NCBI GenBank assembly: GCA_016744695.1
Contig: JADGDV010000009.1
Coordinates: 1-64,000, forward strand
Direction: 5' to 3'
Origin: Hahellaceae bacterium
GTDB taxonomy: Bacteria > Pseudomonadota > Gammaproteobacteria > Pseudomonadales > Oleiphilaceae
Length of the DNA: 64,000 nucleotides
Under the pieces are notes generated by a model. That model was not told the DNA's origin, made no database searches, and saw only the letters and a list, made by a program, of their open reading frames with translations. A program made the position numbers and the translations under genes. Shown one piece after another: positions 54,059-63,328 of the stretch (positions are counted from its first letter, which is position 1; every line of letters starts with the position of its first letter).

Positions 54059-55132
54059 ATGAAGTTTTTGGTTACAGGTGGCGCAGGATTTATTGGCTCA
54101 GCGGTTGTTCGATATTTAATCAACAAAACAGGTCACAGTGTTGTTAATGTCGACAAACTTACCTATGCAGGCAACCTCGAAAGCCTAAACGAAATTGACC
54201 AATCTAATCGTTATGCTTTTGAGCAGGCTGATATTTGTAATAGCCAGGCGATGACGGACATTTTTGAAAAACATCACCCCGACTATATAATGCACTTGGC
54301 CGCCGAGTCTCATGTAGATCGCTCTATTGACGGCCCTGCTGCATTTATTGAAACTAATATCGTCGGCACTTATTCCATGCTAGAGGTGGCTCGCGCTTAT
54401 TGGAATAAGCTCGAAGGTGAAAAGAAAGATATATTTAAATTTCACCATATTTCTACAGATGAAGTGTATGGAACCTTGGGTGCTGAAGGCCTATTTACAG
54501 AAGAAAATCGCTACGACCCCAACTCTCCGTATTCTGCATCCAAAGCTTCATCAGATCATCTAGTGAGAGCATGGAGAGAAACCTATGGCTTGCCCACGGT
54601 TATCACCAACTGTTCCAATAATTATGGCCCATACCATTTTCCAGAAAAATTAATCCCATTAGTGATTCTTAACGCCTTGGCCGGAAAACCTCTACCTATT
54701 TACGGAAAAGGTGATCAAATACGTGATTGGTTATATGTAGAAGATCACGCGCAAGCATTAGTTAAAGTAGTCACCGAAGGTAAGCTAGGCGAAACCTATA
54801 ATATAGGTGGGCATAATGAAAAACAAAACATCGAAGTCGTTAAAACGTTATGCAGCTTACTTGAAGAATTAGCCCCAACCAATAGTTATTCCCGCAAAGG
54901 AGGGAATCCAGAAGGTTTTGAAGGACTTATTACCTACGTAGCAGACCGCCCAGGGCATGACGTACGTTATGCTATAGACGCCTCAAAAATAGAGCGAGAA
55001 CTAGGTTGGGCGCCCGAAGAAACTTTCGAAACGGGTATGCGTAAAACGGTGCAGTGGTATTTAGACAACAAAGAGTGGTGGGAGCATGTGTTAGATGGCT
55101 CATACCAAGGCGAACGACTAGGGCTGGGATAA
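54059..55132 (+). CDS. rfbB: dTDP-glucose 4,6-dehydratase
   Basis: RfbB makes dTDP-4-keto-6-deoxyglucose, the second step to dTDP-L-rhamnose. The 357-residue extended SDR has TGGAGFIGS near residue 6, [15 protein letters not shown] near 82, the catalytic STDEVYG near 135 and [10 protein letters not shown] near 161. First gene of the rhamnose operon. Confidence 0.96.
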   Translation: MKFLVTGGAGFIGSAVVRYLINKTGHSVVNVDKLTYAGNLESLNEIDQSNRYAFEQADICNSQAMTDIFEKHHPDYIMHLAAESHVDRSIDGPAAFIETNIVGTYSMLEVARAYWNKLEGEKKDIFKFHHISTDEVYGTLGAEGLFTEENRYDPNSPYSASKASSDHLVRAWRETYGLPTVITNCSNNYGPYHFPEKLIPLVILNALAGKPLPIYGKGDQIRDWLYVEDHAQALVKVVTEGKLGETYNIGGHNEKQNIEVVKTLCSLLEELAPTNSYSRKGGNPEGFEGLITYVADRPGHDVRYAIDASKIERELGWAPEETFETGMRKTVQWYLDNKEWWEHVLDGSYQGERLGLG

Positions 55133-55137
55133 TAAAC

Positions 55138-56010
55138 ATGAAAGGAATAATACTAGCAGGGGGCTCTGGCACACGTTTACACCCCATTACACGAGGTGTT
55201 TCAAAGCAGCTTTTACCCATCTACGACAAACCAATGATTTATTATCCCATTTCAGTGCTAATGTTGGCGGGTATTCGTGAAATTCTAATAATATCCACAC
55301 CAGATGACTTACCGTTTTTTGAAAAGATGCTAGGTGACGGTAGTCACTTTGGTGTTGAATTTAGCTATGCAGAACAACCCAGCCCTGATGGGTTAGCTCA
55401 AGCGTTTATTATTGGTGAAGAATTTATTGGTGATAGCAACGTATGCTTGGTATTAGGCGATAATATATTCTACGGAGATCAATTCTCTGAAAAGCTAAAG
55501 TCAGCCGTGAATAAAACAACGGGTGCCACTGTGTTTGGTTATAGGGTGAATGACCCAGAGCGTTTTGGTGTGGTTGAATTTGATGAAAATGGCAAAGCGA
55601 TATCTATCGAAGAAAAGCCTGAAAACCCTAAATCTCACCATGCGGTAACCGGCCTTTATTTTTATGATAATGATGTAATCGAAATTGCCAAACATGTTCA
55701 GCCGTCTGAGCGTGGTGAGTTAGAAATAACCGCTGTCAATAATGCTTATTTAGAACGGGGCGATTTAAGTGTGACACAGTTAGGGCGAGGGTTTGCCTGG
55801 CTGGATACTGGCACGCACGATAGTTTATTAGAGGCGGCCCATTTTGTTCAGACGATAGAAGCGCGTCAGGGTCTTAAGGTCGCGTGTCTAGAAGAAATTG
55901 GTTATCACAATGGCTGGTTAACTAAAAAGCATCTGCAAGTGCAGGCAGAGTCGCTATCTAAAACAGGATATGGCCAATACCTGTTCAATGTTGTAAAGGG
56001 AGCTGTTTAA
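55138..56010 (+). CDS. rfbA: Glucose-1-phosphate thymidylyltransferase
   Basis: RfbA makes dTDP-glucose from dTTP and glucose-1-phosphate. The ATG at 55138 gives 290 residues beginning with [15 protein letters not shown], the nucleotide-binding loop; a longer frame from 55054 overlaps rfbB and is unlikely. VLGDNIFYG near 108 and [11 protein letters not shown] near 195 fit the family. It lies 5 bp after rfbB. Confidence 0.96.
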   Translation: MKGIILAGGSGTRLHPITRGVSKQLLPIYDKPMIYYPISVLMLAGIREILIISTPDDLPFFEKMLGDGSHFGVEFSYAEQPSPDGLAQAFIIGEEFIGDSNVCLVLGDNIFYGDQFSEKLKSAVNKTTGATVFGYRVNDPERFGVVEFDENGKAISIEEKPENPKSHHAVTGLYFYDNDVIEIAKHVQPSERGELEITAVNNAYLERGDLSVTQLGRGFAWLDTGTHDSLLEAAHFVQTIEARQGLKVACLEEIGYHNGWLTKKHLQVQAESLSKTGYGQYLFNVVKGAV

Positions 56011-56012
56011 TT

Positions 56013-56549
56013 ATGAAAGTAATAAAAACGAAGTTAGACGGCTGTGTCATAATTGAACCTAAGGTTTTTGGTGATGCAAGAGGGTTCTTTAAAGAGGTTT
56101 TTCAGGCCGATCGTTATAAAGAAGCTGGGTTAGTACTTCCTTTTGTGCAAGATAACTACTCCCGCTCAACGCGAGGGGTATTAAGGGGCTTGCATTTTCA
56201 AAAAACAAAACCTCAAGGCAAGCTGGTTAGCTGCTCATCAGGTGAAGTGTTCGATGTCGCGGTAGATCTAAGGGTTGGCTCGCCTACCTACGGCCAGTGG
56301 GAAGGCGTGATTCTTTCAGGAGATAATCACATACAGTTTTATGTGCCCCCAGGCTTTGCTCATGGGTTTGCCGTTTTGAGTGAGACCGCTGACTTTCAAT
56401 ACAAGTGCACTGACTATTATGACCCTGGTGACGAGGGAGGCATCATCTGGAATGATCCGGCTATGGCGATCGATTGGCGTTTAGGCGATATTGAGCCCAG
56501 GTTATCAGAAAAAGATAAGTTACTCCCCTTGTTGAAAGAATTAAGCTAA
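56013..56549 (+). CDS. rfbC: dTDP-4-dehydrorhamnose 3,5-epimerase
   Basis: RfbC epimerises dTDP-4-keto-6-deoxyglucose at C3 and C5. The 178-residue cupin has RGVLRGLHFQ with the catalytic His near 63, DVAVDLRVGSPTYG near 83 and GFAHGFAVLSE near 118. It lies 2 bp after rfbA, so the two are co-translated. Confidence 0.96.
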   Translation: MKVIKTKLDGCVIIEPKVFGDARGFFKEVFQADRYKEAGLVLPFVQDNYSRSTRGVLRGLHFQKTKPQGKLVSCSSGEVFDVAVDLRVGSPTYGQWEGVILSGDNHIQFYVPPGFAHGFAVLSETADFQYKCTDYYDPGDEGGIIWNDPAMAIDWRLGDIEPRLSEKDKLLPLLKELS

Positions 56550-56567
56550 AGCGACTAAGTTGAACCT

Positions 56568-57449
56568 ATGAAAATTCTAATTACAGGCGCAAAAGGTCAG
56601 GTAGGAACAGACTTAGTGCTAGAAGCCAAAAAACGCAATCACCAAGTTTTTGGCTTTACTTCTACTGACTTAGATATCACCAATAAAGCGATTGTCGATA
56701 GAGAAGTGTCTACAATAAAGCCAGATGTAGTTATTAATGCCGCTGCCTATACTGCGGTAGATAAGGCTGAAACCGAAAAAGAAAAAGCCTATGCAGTAAA
56801 CGAAACAGGTGTAAAACATTTAGCAGAAACTTGCAAAGCCTTAGATATACCATTACTGCACATTTCAACAGATTATGTGTTTGACGGTAATAAAAAAGAG
56901 CCCTATACCGAAACTGATATACCAAACCCTACCAGTGTATACGGTGCGTCAAAATTAGCCGGTGAAATAGCTCTTCAAAAGACATGGAAAAAATATATTA
57001 TTCTACGAGTTAGTTGGGTATTTGGTGAACATGGTAATAATTTTGTAAAAACAATGCTTCGCCTTGCAAAAGGTAGAGATGAAATATCGGTTGTTAATGA
57101 TCAGTTCGGCGCACCTACATCAGCAAAATCGATTGCAGAGTGCTTATTAAATATTGCAGATAAAACGAACTTTGGAAAGCAAGATTTTCCTTGGGGGCTT
57201 TATCACTACCAGAGTGATCCAGGGGTTACGTGGTATGAATTTGCAAAAGAAATATTTAGCCAGGCAAAAGGGAGTGGCTTTCTGGATAAAGAAATGATTG
57301 TTCACCCCATCGGTAGTGATCAATTTCCAACACCGGTTAAACGCCCGCTTAACTCGAAATTAGAAGGAGGGAAGATTAATCAGAACCTGAGCGTCCCTTT
57401 ATCTGAGTGGCGTTCGACGTATTTAATAGAATGCTTGAAAAACGACTAA
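56568..57449 (+). CDS. rfbD: dTDP-4-dehydrorhamnose reductase
   Basis: RfbD makes dTDP-L-rhamnose in the last step of the pathway. The 293-residue SDR has GAKGQVGTDL near residue 7, NAAAYTAVDKAE near 60, STDYVFDG near 104 and YGASKLAGE near 128. Together with rfbB, rfbA and rfbC the pathway from glucose-1-phosphate is complete here. Base use is somewhat more AT-rich than in rfbA and rfbC. Confidence 0.95.
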   Translation: MKILITGAKGQVGTDLVLEAKKRNHQVFGFTSTDLDITNKAIVDREVSTIKPDVVINAAAYTAVDKAETEKEKAYAVNETGVKHLAETCKALDIPLLHISTDYVFDGNKKEPYTETDIPNPTSVYGASKLAGEIALQKTWKKYIILRVSWVFGEHGNNFVKTMLRLAKGRDEISVVNDQFGAPTSAKSIAECLLNIADKTNFGKQDFPWGLYHYQSDPGVTWYEFAKEIFSQAKGSGFLDKEMIVHPIGSDQFPTPVKRPLNSKLEGGKINQNLSVPLSEWRSTYLIECLKND

Positions 57450-57673
57450 AATAAACGGCTAAATTGGTGTTGTGTTTTATGGGTAAAAGCAAGAATGTTG
57501 CCGTGGTGTAGTATCTAAATCTGGTCTTGATATTTCTGTGTTTATAGTACTTCGTTAATCATAAAACGCCTTTCCTCAATATCTTTTTGATCTGCTTGTA
57601 ATGGGGGGGGTGGTTGAAAAGTGTACAGTTTTGTGCTGTAATTATAGTAAGCCAAGTTGTATATGGGGTTGTT

Positions 57674-57922
57674 ATGAATATTAGTGGTGTATTGCAGACG
57701 GGTGTTCAAGGCATTCAAAGCAGTGTGCAGGGTATGGAACAAGCGGCTAGCGAGATTGCTCAAGTAGGTACTACCTTAGCTGAAGGTGGTGATAGTGGTG
57801 TGAATAGTTTTGTTGAGCCTATGATGGACCTTAAGCTTTATGAGCTTTCCGCTGAGGCGTCAGCAAAGGTGGTACAAACGGCTGATGAGTTGCTAGGTAC
57901 ACTGCTAGATACCGTGGCTTAA
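57674..57922 (+). CDS. Small flagellar-rod-like protein
   Basis: An 82-residue protein starting at ATG 57674 behind GGGG; a longer frame from 57614 is less likely. The N terminus resembles rod and hook proteins (helical, Gln/Gly/Ser-rich), and the C terminus (EASAKVVQTADELLGTLLD) closely resembles the end of flagellar rod/hook proteins such as FlgG, where two helices form the coiled coil. The beta domain between is absent. Small proteins of this kind occur with the SprA-type gene, as here (60 bp downstream). Confidence 0.7.
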   Translation: MNISGVLQTGVQGIQSSVQGMEQAASEIAQVGTTLAEGGDSGVNSFVEPMMDLKLYELSAEASAKVVQTADELLGTLLDTVA

Positions 57923-57981
57923 GCGTTAAATATTGTGCGCTTGTTGTCGCTTGTTTGAATAGCTAAGGGGAGGCGAAATCA

Positions 57982-58938
57982 TTGCAAATTTCAAACGTAA
58001 ATGTAGCGTTCCCTACTACTATAAGCCCTTCTTCATCTACAGCGGTTAACGTCGGTGAGGGTGTTACAAAAGATATTCTTAGTTCTTCGTTTTCTCCCGT
58101 TAGTGAACCCAGTAAGTTATCTTCTTCTCAAAGTAACCTTAGTGAAAGCGCGGTAGTTTATAGCCCTGAATCGCTAACTAGAGCTTCTGTCCCTTCAATA
58201 TCTAGTGATGATAAAAGTACTCCTTCATCGACTGAACAAGGGGTTAGCGAAAGTGCTCGGCCTGCCACCCCTGAACCCTCCCAGTCTATTCAGCCTGAAG
58301 AAGATGTTTCTCCTGGAAGTATTGATGTTAGTGAGACGGCGCAACCTAATGTAGGTAGTGAGAACGGAGGTGTAACTGATGAGCAAACGTTTACAGGTTT
58401 GCCAACTGCATCAGCTGATCCGCAGCCATCTGGTGGGTTAACGACCGATGAGCTTGCGATAGTTCAGGAATTATCTGCTAGAGATCAAGAGGTGCGCACA
58501 CATGAACAACAGCATCAAGCAGTAGGCGGGCAGTATGCAGGATCTGCCAGTTTTTCTTTTCAGACAGGCCCTGATGGTGTTCAATATGCCGTTGGCGGCG
58601 AGGTGTCAATTGATGTGTCTGCTGTGTCGGGTGACCCTAAAGCAACAATAGATAAAATGAGAACAGTTCAGGCTGCAGCGTTAGCGCCAGCGGAGCCCTC
58701 ATCACAAGACCGTTCAGTTGCAGCTACGGCTAGCAGAATAATGCTTCAGGCACAGTCTGAACTGGTCGCTCAGCAGGCTGAGGTTCGAGAGGCTGAAGCT
58801 CAAAAGTCTCAAGATGAACAAGAAAGTAGACGTTCATCTACATCAGAGGGTGTACGCACCTATGAGCGCCTTATTGGTCTAGGTCAGCAGTTTGAAAATG
58901 GTTTAACCCCTTCTATTAATCTAGATGAAGTTGTCTGA
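57982..58938 (+). CDS. SprA-related putative metalloprotease (PF12118-like)
   Basis: A 318-residue protein. The first ~150 residues are Ser/Thr/Pro/Glu-rich and of low complexity. The conserved part (about 160-260) contains LSARDQEVRTHEQQH, with an HExxH zinc-protease-like motif (HEQQH) near residue 175, followed by AGSASFSFQTGPDG. This is the pattern of the SprA-related family, annotated as putative metalloprotease; activity is not shown. The start is TTG at 57982 with GGGGAGG upstream. The C terminus is Gln/Glu-rich. Confidence 0.78.
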   Translation: MQISNVNVAFPTTISPSSSTAVNVGEGVTKDILSSSFSPVSEPSKLSSSQSNLSESAVVYSPESLTRASVPSISSDDKSTPSSTEQGVSESARPATPEPSQSIQPEEDVSPGSIDVSETAQPNVGSENGGVTDEQTFTGLPTASADPQPSGGLTTDELAIVQELSARDQEVRTHEQQHQAVGGQYAGSASFSFQTGPDGVQYAVGGEVSIDVSAVSGDPKATIDKMRTVQAAALAPAEPSSQDRSVAATASRIMLQAQSELVAQQAEVREAEAQKSQDEQESRRSSTSEGVRTYERLIGLGQQFENGLTPSINLDEVV

Positions 58939-59206
58939 TTGCACATTCTCTCCTCTATTTAATTCCCTTTTCGTGATATTTGTCTACAGTTAAAAGCGCA
59001 GTTATGCTTAGACATCTGGTGTACTTTATTACTTTTGTTAACAAAATAAACATAAGTGAGCGATTTTATTTACTAATTAAGTATTTTTTTCGTAACTTGT
59101 TGAAAATAAGTATTTTGTTTTATTTTGTGGCGGGGTTTGTTGTCTTAGGTCAGAGTAATTAAGGCTGTAATAACTGATTATATACTCTAAATAAAGGCAT
59201 AGCGTC
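58939..59206. other. Intergenic region without a clear gene
   Basis: Between the SprA-type gene and the promoter at 59207. A 60-codon TTG-start frame at 58980 has no ribosome-binding site and is very rich in Phe/Ile from AT-rich DNA; I do not accept it as a gene. Nothing else is clear. Confidence 0.5.
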
Positions 59207-59250
59207 TTGACAATTAAGTGAAGCAAACGTATGTTTCAAACAGCTGTTTG
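59207..59250 (+). promoter_or_regulatory. Promoter overlapped by two PsrA-like boxes
   Basis: TTGACA (59207-59212), a 17-bp spacer and TATGTT (59230-59235) make a good sigma-70 promoter. Two palindromic boxes overlap it: CAAAC-GTAT-GTTTC (59224-59237) and CAAAC-AGCT-GTTTG (59237-59250, a perfect palindrome), sharing one base. Both match the PsrA-type consensus (G/C)AAAC-N2-4-GTTT(G/C), known for control of fatty acid oxidation genes in Pseudomonas. The acyl-CoA dehydrogenase gene follows 141 bp downstream. Confidence 0.72.
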
Positions 59251-59390
59251 ATATTGTGACAGCACAAGCGGTTTATTTAGCAACTTTCACTGACTACTTA
59301 ATTTAGTTAATCTGAGTTTTGGTAAATAGGGTGTTGGTAAACCGCTTGCGTTGTTCGTCGTATAACCCAAATAAATTCGAGGTAAAGATT

Positions 59391-61178
59391 ATGCCAGAAT
59401 ATAAAGCGCCCCTACGTGAAATCGACTTTGTAATGAAAGAACTGCTTGATAGTGATAAGCACTATGAAAGCTTCCCTGGCGGTGCAGAAGCATCACCTGA
59501 GATGGTTGACGCAATCATTGGCGAAGGTGCAAAATTCTGTGAAGAAGTGCTTTCACCTCTGAATAAGGTTGGTGACGAAGAAGGTTGTACTTTAAAAGAC
59601 GGTAAGGTGACTACACCTACAGGCTTTAAAGAAGCTTACACGCAGTTTGTTGAAGGCGGCTGGCCTACATTAAGTGCTGATCCTGCTCAAGGTGGTCAGG
59701 GCTTGCCAGAGTCTATCAATATTGTAATTAGTGAAATGATTGGTACAGCTAACTGGTCATGGGGTATGTACCCAGGTCTTAGCCACGGCGCAGTAAATAC
59801 TGTAAGTGAGTTTGGTACCGATGAGCAAAAAGAAACATACTTAAATAAGCTGGTTTCTGGTGAATGGACTGGCACCATGTGTTTGACTGAGCCTCATTGT
59901 GGTTCTGATCTTGGTATTCTGCGTTCAAAAGCAGAGCCAAATGCAGATGGTTCTTACAGCATTACAGGTACTAAGATATTTATTTCTGCTGGCGACCACG
60001 ATATGGCCGACAATATTATTCATATCGTACTAGCACGTCTTCCCGATGCACCTAAGGGTACTAAGGGTATATCTTTATTTATTGTTCCTAAGTTTTTGCC
60101 TGAGACTGCTGCTGATAACGCGGTTACTTGTGGTTCTTTAGAGCATAAAATGGGTATTCACGGCAACTCGACTTGTGTAATGAACTTTGATGGTTCAAAA
60201 GGTTGGTTGATTGGACCAGAAAATAAAGGCTTGAACTGCATGTTCACCTTTATGAATACTGCGCGTATCGGTACTGCGCTACAAGGTGTTGGTGCTGCTG
60301 AAGGTTCATTTCAGGGTGCATTAGCTTACGCAAAAGATCGTTTAGCAATGCGTTCATTAACGGGTGTTAAGAACCCTGATGGGCCTGCTGACCCTATCAT
60401 TGTTCACCCAGATGTTCGTCGTATGCTTTTGACTCAAAAAGCGTTCGCTGAAGGTTCTCGTGCAATGTGTTACTTCTCGGCCCAGAAAGCTGATTTGTTA
60501 CACGGTGCTGAAACTGAAGAAGCACGTAAAGAAGCTGACGATATGTTAGGTTTCATGACGCCAATTCTTAAAGCGTTCATAACTGAAGTGGGTTATGAGG
60601 CTGCAAACCACGGTGTTCAGGTATTTGGTGGTCACGGTTTCATCTCTGAGTGGGGTATGGAGCAAATAGTTCGTGATACTCGTATCTCTCTTCTATACGA
60701 GGGAACAACAGGTATTCAGGCGCTTGACCTATTAGGCCGAAAGGTTCTAATGACTCAAGGCGCAGCATTGAAGCAGTTCACTAAGATGGTTCATGTTTTC
60801 TGTAAAGAAAATGCAGAGAACGAAGAAATGAAGCAATTTGTTGAGCCGTTATTAACGCTTAACAAAGAGTGGGGCGACCTAACCATGAAGATTGGTATGT
60901 CGGCTATGAAGAATCGTGATGAAGTAGGCTCTGCTTCTGTTGATTACTTGATGTACTCTGGTTACGTAACAATGGCTTACTTCTGGGCTCGTATGGCTCT
61001 AATTGCACAGCAGAACTTAGCTAACGGAACAACAGAAGAAGGTTTCTACACTGCGAAGGTTCAAACTGCACAGTTTTACTTCCAGCGTTTACTTCCTCGA
61101 ACTAAAGGTCACGCTGCAATGATGGTTGCTGGTGCTGACTCTGTAATGGCTATGGATGAAGAGAACTTCTCATTCTAA
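59391..61178 (+). CDS. Long-form acyl-CoA dehydrogenase (FadE-like) 1
   Basis: A 595-residue flavoenzyme that oxidises acyl-CoA to 2-enoyl-CoA. ATG at 59391 (MPEYKAPLRE) is behind GAGGTAAAG; a frame open from 59319 is less likely. Motifs: GTMCLTEPHCGSDLG near 162 (FAD-binding), SITGTKIFIS near 190, FGGHGFISEWGMEQ near 424, and the catalytic-region YEGTTGIQALDL near 446. It is longer than ordinary acyl-CoA dehydrogenases (about 380) because of an N-terminal extension and a C-terminal domain (about 470-590). Its promoter carries PsrA-like boxes. Followed by a terminator. Confidence 0.93.
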   Translation: MPEYKAPLREIDFVMKELLDSDKHYESFPGGAEASPEMVDAIIGEGAKFCEEVLSPLNKVGDEEGCTLKDGKVTTPTGFKEAYTQFVEGGWPTLSADPAQGGQGLPESINIVISEMIGTANWSWGMYPGLSHGAVNTVSEFGTDEQKETYLNKLVSGEWTGTMCLTEPHCGSDLGILRSKAEPNADGSYSITGTKIFISAGDHDMADNIIHIVLARLPDAPKGTKGISLFIVPKFLPETAADNAVTCGSLEHKMGIHGNSTCVMNFDGSKGWLIGPENKGLNCMFTFMNTARIGTALQGVGAAEGSFQGALAYAKDRLAMRSLTGVKNPDGPADPIIVHPDVRRMLLTQKAFAEGSRAMCYFSAQKADLLHGAETEEARKEADDMLGFMTPILKAFITEVGYEAANHGVQVFGGHGFISEWGMEQIVRDTRISLLYEGTTGIQALDLLGRKVLMTQGAALKQFTKMVHVFCKENAENEEMKQFVEPLLTLNKEWGDLTMKIGMSAMKNRDEVGSASVDYLMYSGYVTMAYFWARMALIAQQNLANGTTEEGFYTAKVQTAQFYFQRLLPRTKGHAAMMVAGADSVMAMDEENFSF

Positions 61179-61195
61179 TTAAGTCATATTGAAAA

Positions 61196-61219
61196 AACCC
61201 GCTTTTGCGGGTTTTTTTT
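61196..61219 (+). terminator. Rho-independent terminator between the two dehydrogenases
   Basis: AACCCGC pairs with GCGGGTT around TTTT, followed by a run of T. The two dehydrogenase genes are therefore separate transcripts or attenuated. Confidence 0.88.
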
Positions 61220-61456
61220 TGCCCTTAATAAACAAAATATTACTAATTTAAGTGTAAAACAGTACCAGTCAAAGCTTTCTTAATAGGAACTCAATTCTAA
61301 ATCAGGTAAAATGTCGCGCGGTACTGGCTCATACAAATTAATAATTAAGCTGTATCAAGGTTGTAAATTTGTATAGGTAGTATCATCAAGTAAGTATTAA
61401 ATTCAGAGAACGTGGTTTTCACGTTATTTCATATAATCAAAATAGAGGAAACGTAC

Positions 61457-63247
61457 ATGGCTGAGTATCAAGCGCCATTGCGCGATATGCGCTTTGTTCT
61501 AAATGAAGTTTTTGAAGCTGATAAGCTGTGGGCGTCACTGGCAGGCACACGGGATATCATTGACCCTGAAACTGCAGAAGCTATTTTGGAAGAAGCGAGC
61601 AAAATTACATCATCGCTTATTGCTCCTTTAAGTCGCGAAGGCGATGAAGAAGGTTGTTCTTGGAATGAGGCGGGTGTTACAACCCCTAAGGGCTATAAAG
61701 AAGCGTATAAGACCTTTATTGAAGGTGGTTGGGTTGGCCTTAGCGGTAATGCTAATTATGATGGCATGGGTATGCCAAAAATGCTGGGTGCTCAATATGA
61801 AGAGATGCTTTACTCTTCAGATATCGCATTTGGCCTTTATGCATGTTTAACTTCAGGTGCTTGCCTTGCTATTGATGCGCATGCTACTGAAGAGCTAAAG
61901 CAGAAGTATTTGCCAAAAATGTATTCTGGCGAGTGGGCTGGAGCAATGGACTTAACAGAGCCTCATTCAGGTACTGACTTGGGTATGATTCGTACCAAAG
62001 CGGTTGAAAATGGTGATGGTAGCTATTCAATTACAGGCACAAAAATATTCATTACCGGTGGTGAACAAGATTTAAGTGAAAATATTATTCACTTGGTTTT
62101 GGCTAAGCTACCAGGTGCTCCAGCAGGATCTCGTGGTATTTCTTTATTCTTAGTTCCACGTAATTCTGTGGATGCGAATAATGTAGTTGGTGAAAATAAC
62201 AAGGTAACTTGTGGTTCAATCGAACACAAGATGGGTATTAAAGCTTCTGCTACTTGTGTTATGAACTTTGATGGTGCACAGGGTTGGTTGGTTGGTGAAC
62301 CTAATAAAGGTTTGATGGCCATGTTCACCATGATGAACTACGAGCGCTTAAGTGTAGGTATTCAAGGTTTTGCAGCGGCAGAGCGTTCATACCAGAATGC
62401 AGTTGATTATGCTAAAGACCGTATTCAAGGGCGTGCTGCAACCGGCGCTGCTCAAGCTGATAAAGAAGCAGACCCAATCATTGTGCACCCTGATGTGCGT
62501 CGTATGCTGATGACAATGAAGGCATATAATGAAGGAAGTCGTGCGTTTTCAACGTATGTTGCCTCATTTCTTGATACGGCTAAATTTTCTGATAATGCTG
62601 ATGAGAAAAAGCATGCAGAAGCGATGGTTGCGTTGCTAACCCCTATTGCAAAAGCGTATATGACAGATCGGGCTTTGGATAGTTGTGTTGCTGGTCAGCA
62701 AGTATTTGGCGGACATGGTTATATTCGTGAGTGGGGGCAAGAGCAGCTAGTTAGAGATACCCGTATTACTCAGATTTATGAAGGTACTAACGGCATTCAG
62801 TCTCTTGATTTAATGGGTCGTAAGATTGTGTCGAACAGTGGTAAGTTGTACGAGCTGTTTGCCAATGAGGTTGCTGAGTTTATTGAAGAGAATCGTGATA
62901 ATGCTGCACTTCAGTCTACTATTAGCCCTTTAGCCGCTGCTATGGAGCGTTTATCTGATGTGACAGAATACGTTATTAAAGCAACCGCAGAAGATGCTAA
63001 TGCAGTGGGTGCTGCTTCAGTTGAGTATCTTGAGCTATTTGGTTTAACCGCTTATGCTTACATGTGGGCTAAAATGGCTAAGGTTGCTGTAGCTAATGTA
63101 GAAGGTGATACTAGTGGTTTTTACGATACTAAAGTGAAGACAGCTAATTTCTTCTTTAGCCGTTTGTTGCCTAAGACGGTTTCATTGTCTGAAAGTATTC
63201 GTTCGGGCAGTGTTGATATGATGGCTCTTGATCAGGATGCATTCTAA
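61457..63247 (+). CDS. Long-form acyl-CoA dehydrogenase (FadE-like) 2
   Basis: A 596-residue paralogue of the gene before it: the same layout and start (MAEYQAPLRDM), with GAMDLTEPHSGTDLG near 165, SITGTKIFIT near 194, FGGHGYIREWGQEQ near 417 and YEGTNGIQSLDL near 438. ATG at 61457 is behind AGAGGAAAC. No PsrA-like box was seen in the 237-bp gap; instead there is an inverted repeat AACGTG...CACGTT at about 61409-61425. Terminator at 63275. Confidence 0.93.
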   Translation: MAEYQAPLRDMRFVLNEVFEADKLWASLAGTRDIIDPETAEAILEEASKITSSLIAPLSREGDEEGCSWNEAGVTTPKGYKEAYKTFIEGGWVGLSGNANYDGMGMPKMLGAQYEEMLYSSDIAFGLYACLTSGACLAIDAHATEELKQKYLPKMYSGEWAGAMDLTEPHSGTDLGMIRTKAVENGDGSYSITGTKIFITGGEQDLSENIIHLVLAKLPGAPAGSRGISLFLVPRNSVDANNVVGENNKVTCGSIEHKMGIKASATCVMNFDGAQGWLVGEPNKGLMAMFTMMNYERLSVGIQGFAAAERSYQNAVDYAKDRIQGRAATGAAQADKEADPIIVHPDVRRMLMTMKAYNEGSRAFSTYVASFLDTAKFSDNADEKKHAEAMVALLTPIAKAYMTDRALDSCVAGQQVFGGHGYIREWGQEQLVRDTRITQIYEGTNGIQSLDLMGRKIVSNSGKLYELFANEVAEFIEENRDNAALQSTISPLAAAMERLSDVTEYVIKATAEDANAVGAASVEYLELFGLTAYAYMWAKMAKVAVANVEGDTSGFYDTKVKTANFFFSRLLPKTVSLSESIRSGSVDMMALDQDAF

Positions 63248-63274
63248 GGAATCATATTGTTAAGAGTAAGCATA

Positions 63275-63307
63275 AAAAAGGGCGATCAGTGATCGCCCTT
63301 TTTTTGT
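63275..63307. terminator. Bidirectional terminator
   Basis: GGGCGATCA pairs with TGATCGCCC, flanked by AAAAAA on the left and TTTTTTT on the right. It ends both the dehydrogenase and the convergent nuclease transcript. Confidence 0.9.
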
Positions 63308-63328
63308 TTTAGTATTTTGTAAGTGAAA

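Noticed and set aside
58980-59162. 60-codon frame after the SprA-type gene
   Set aside because: TTG start without ribosome-binding site, product dominated by Phe/Ile/Lys from AT-rich DNA, no recognisable pattern.
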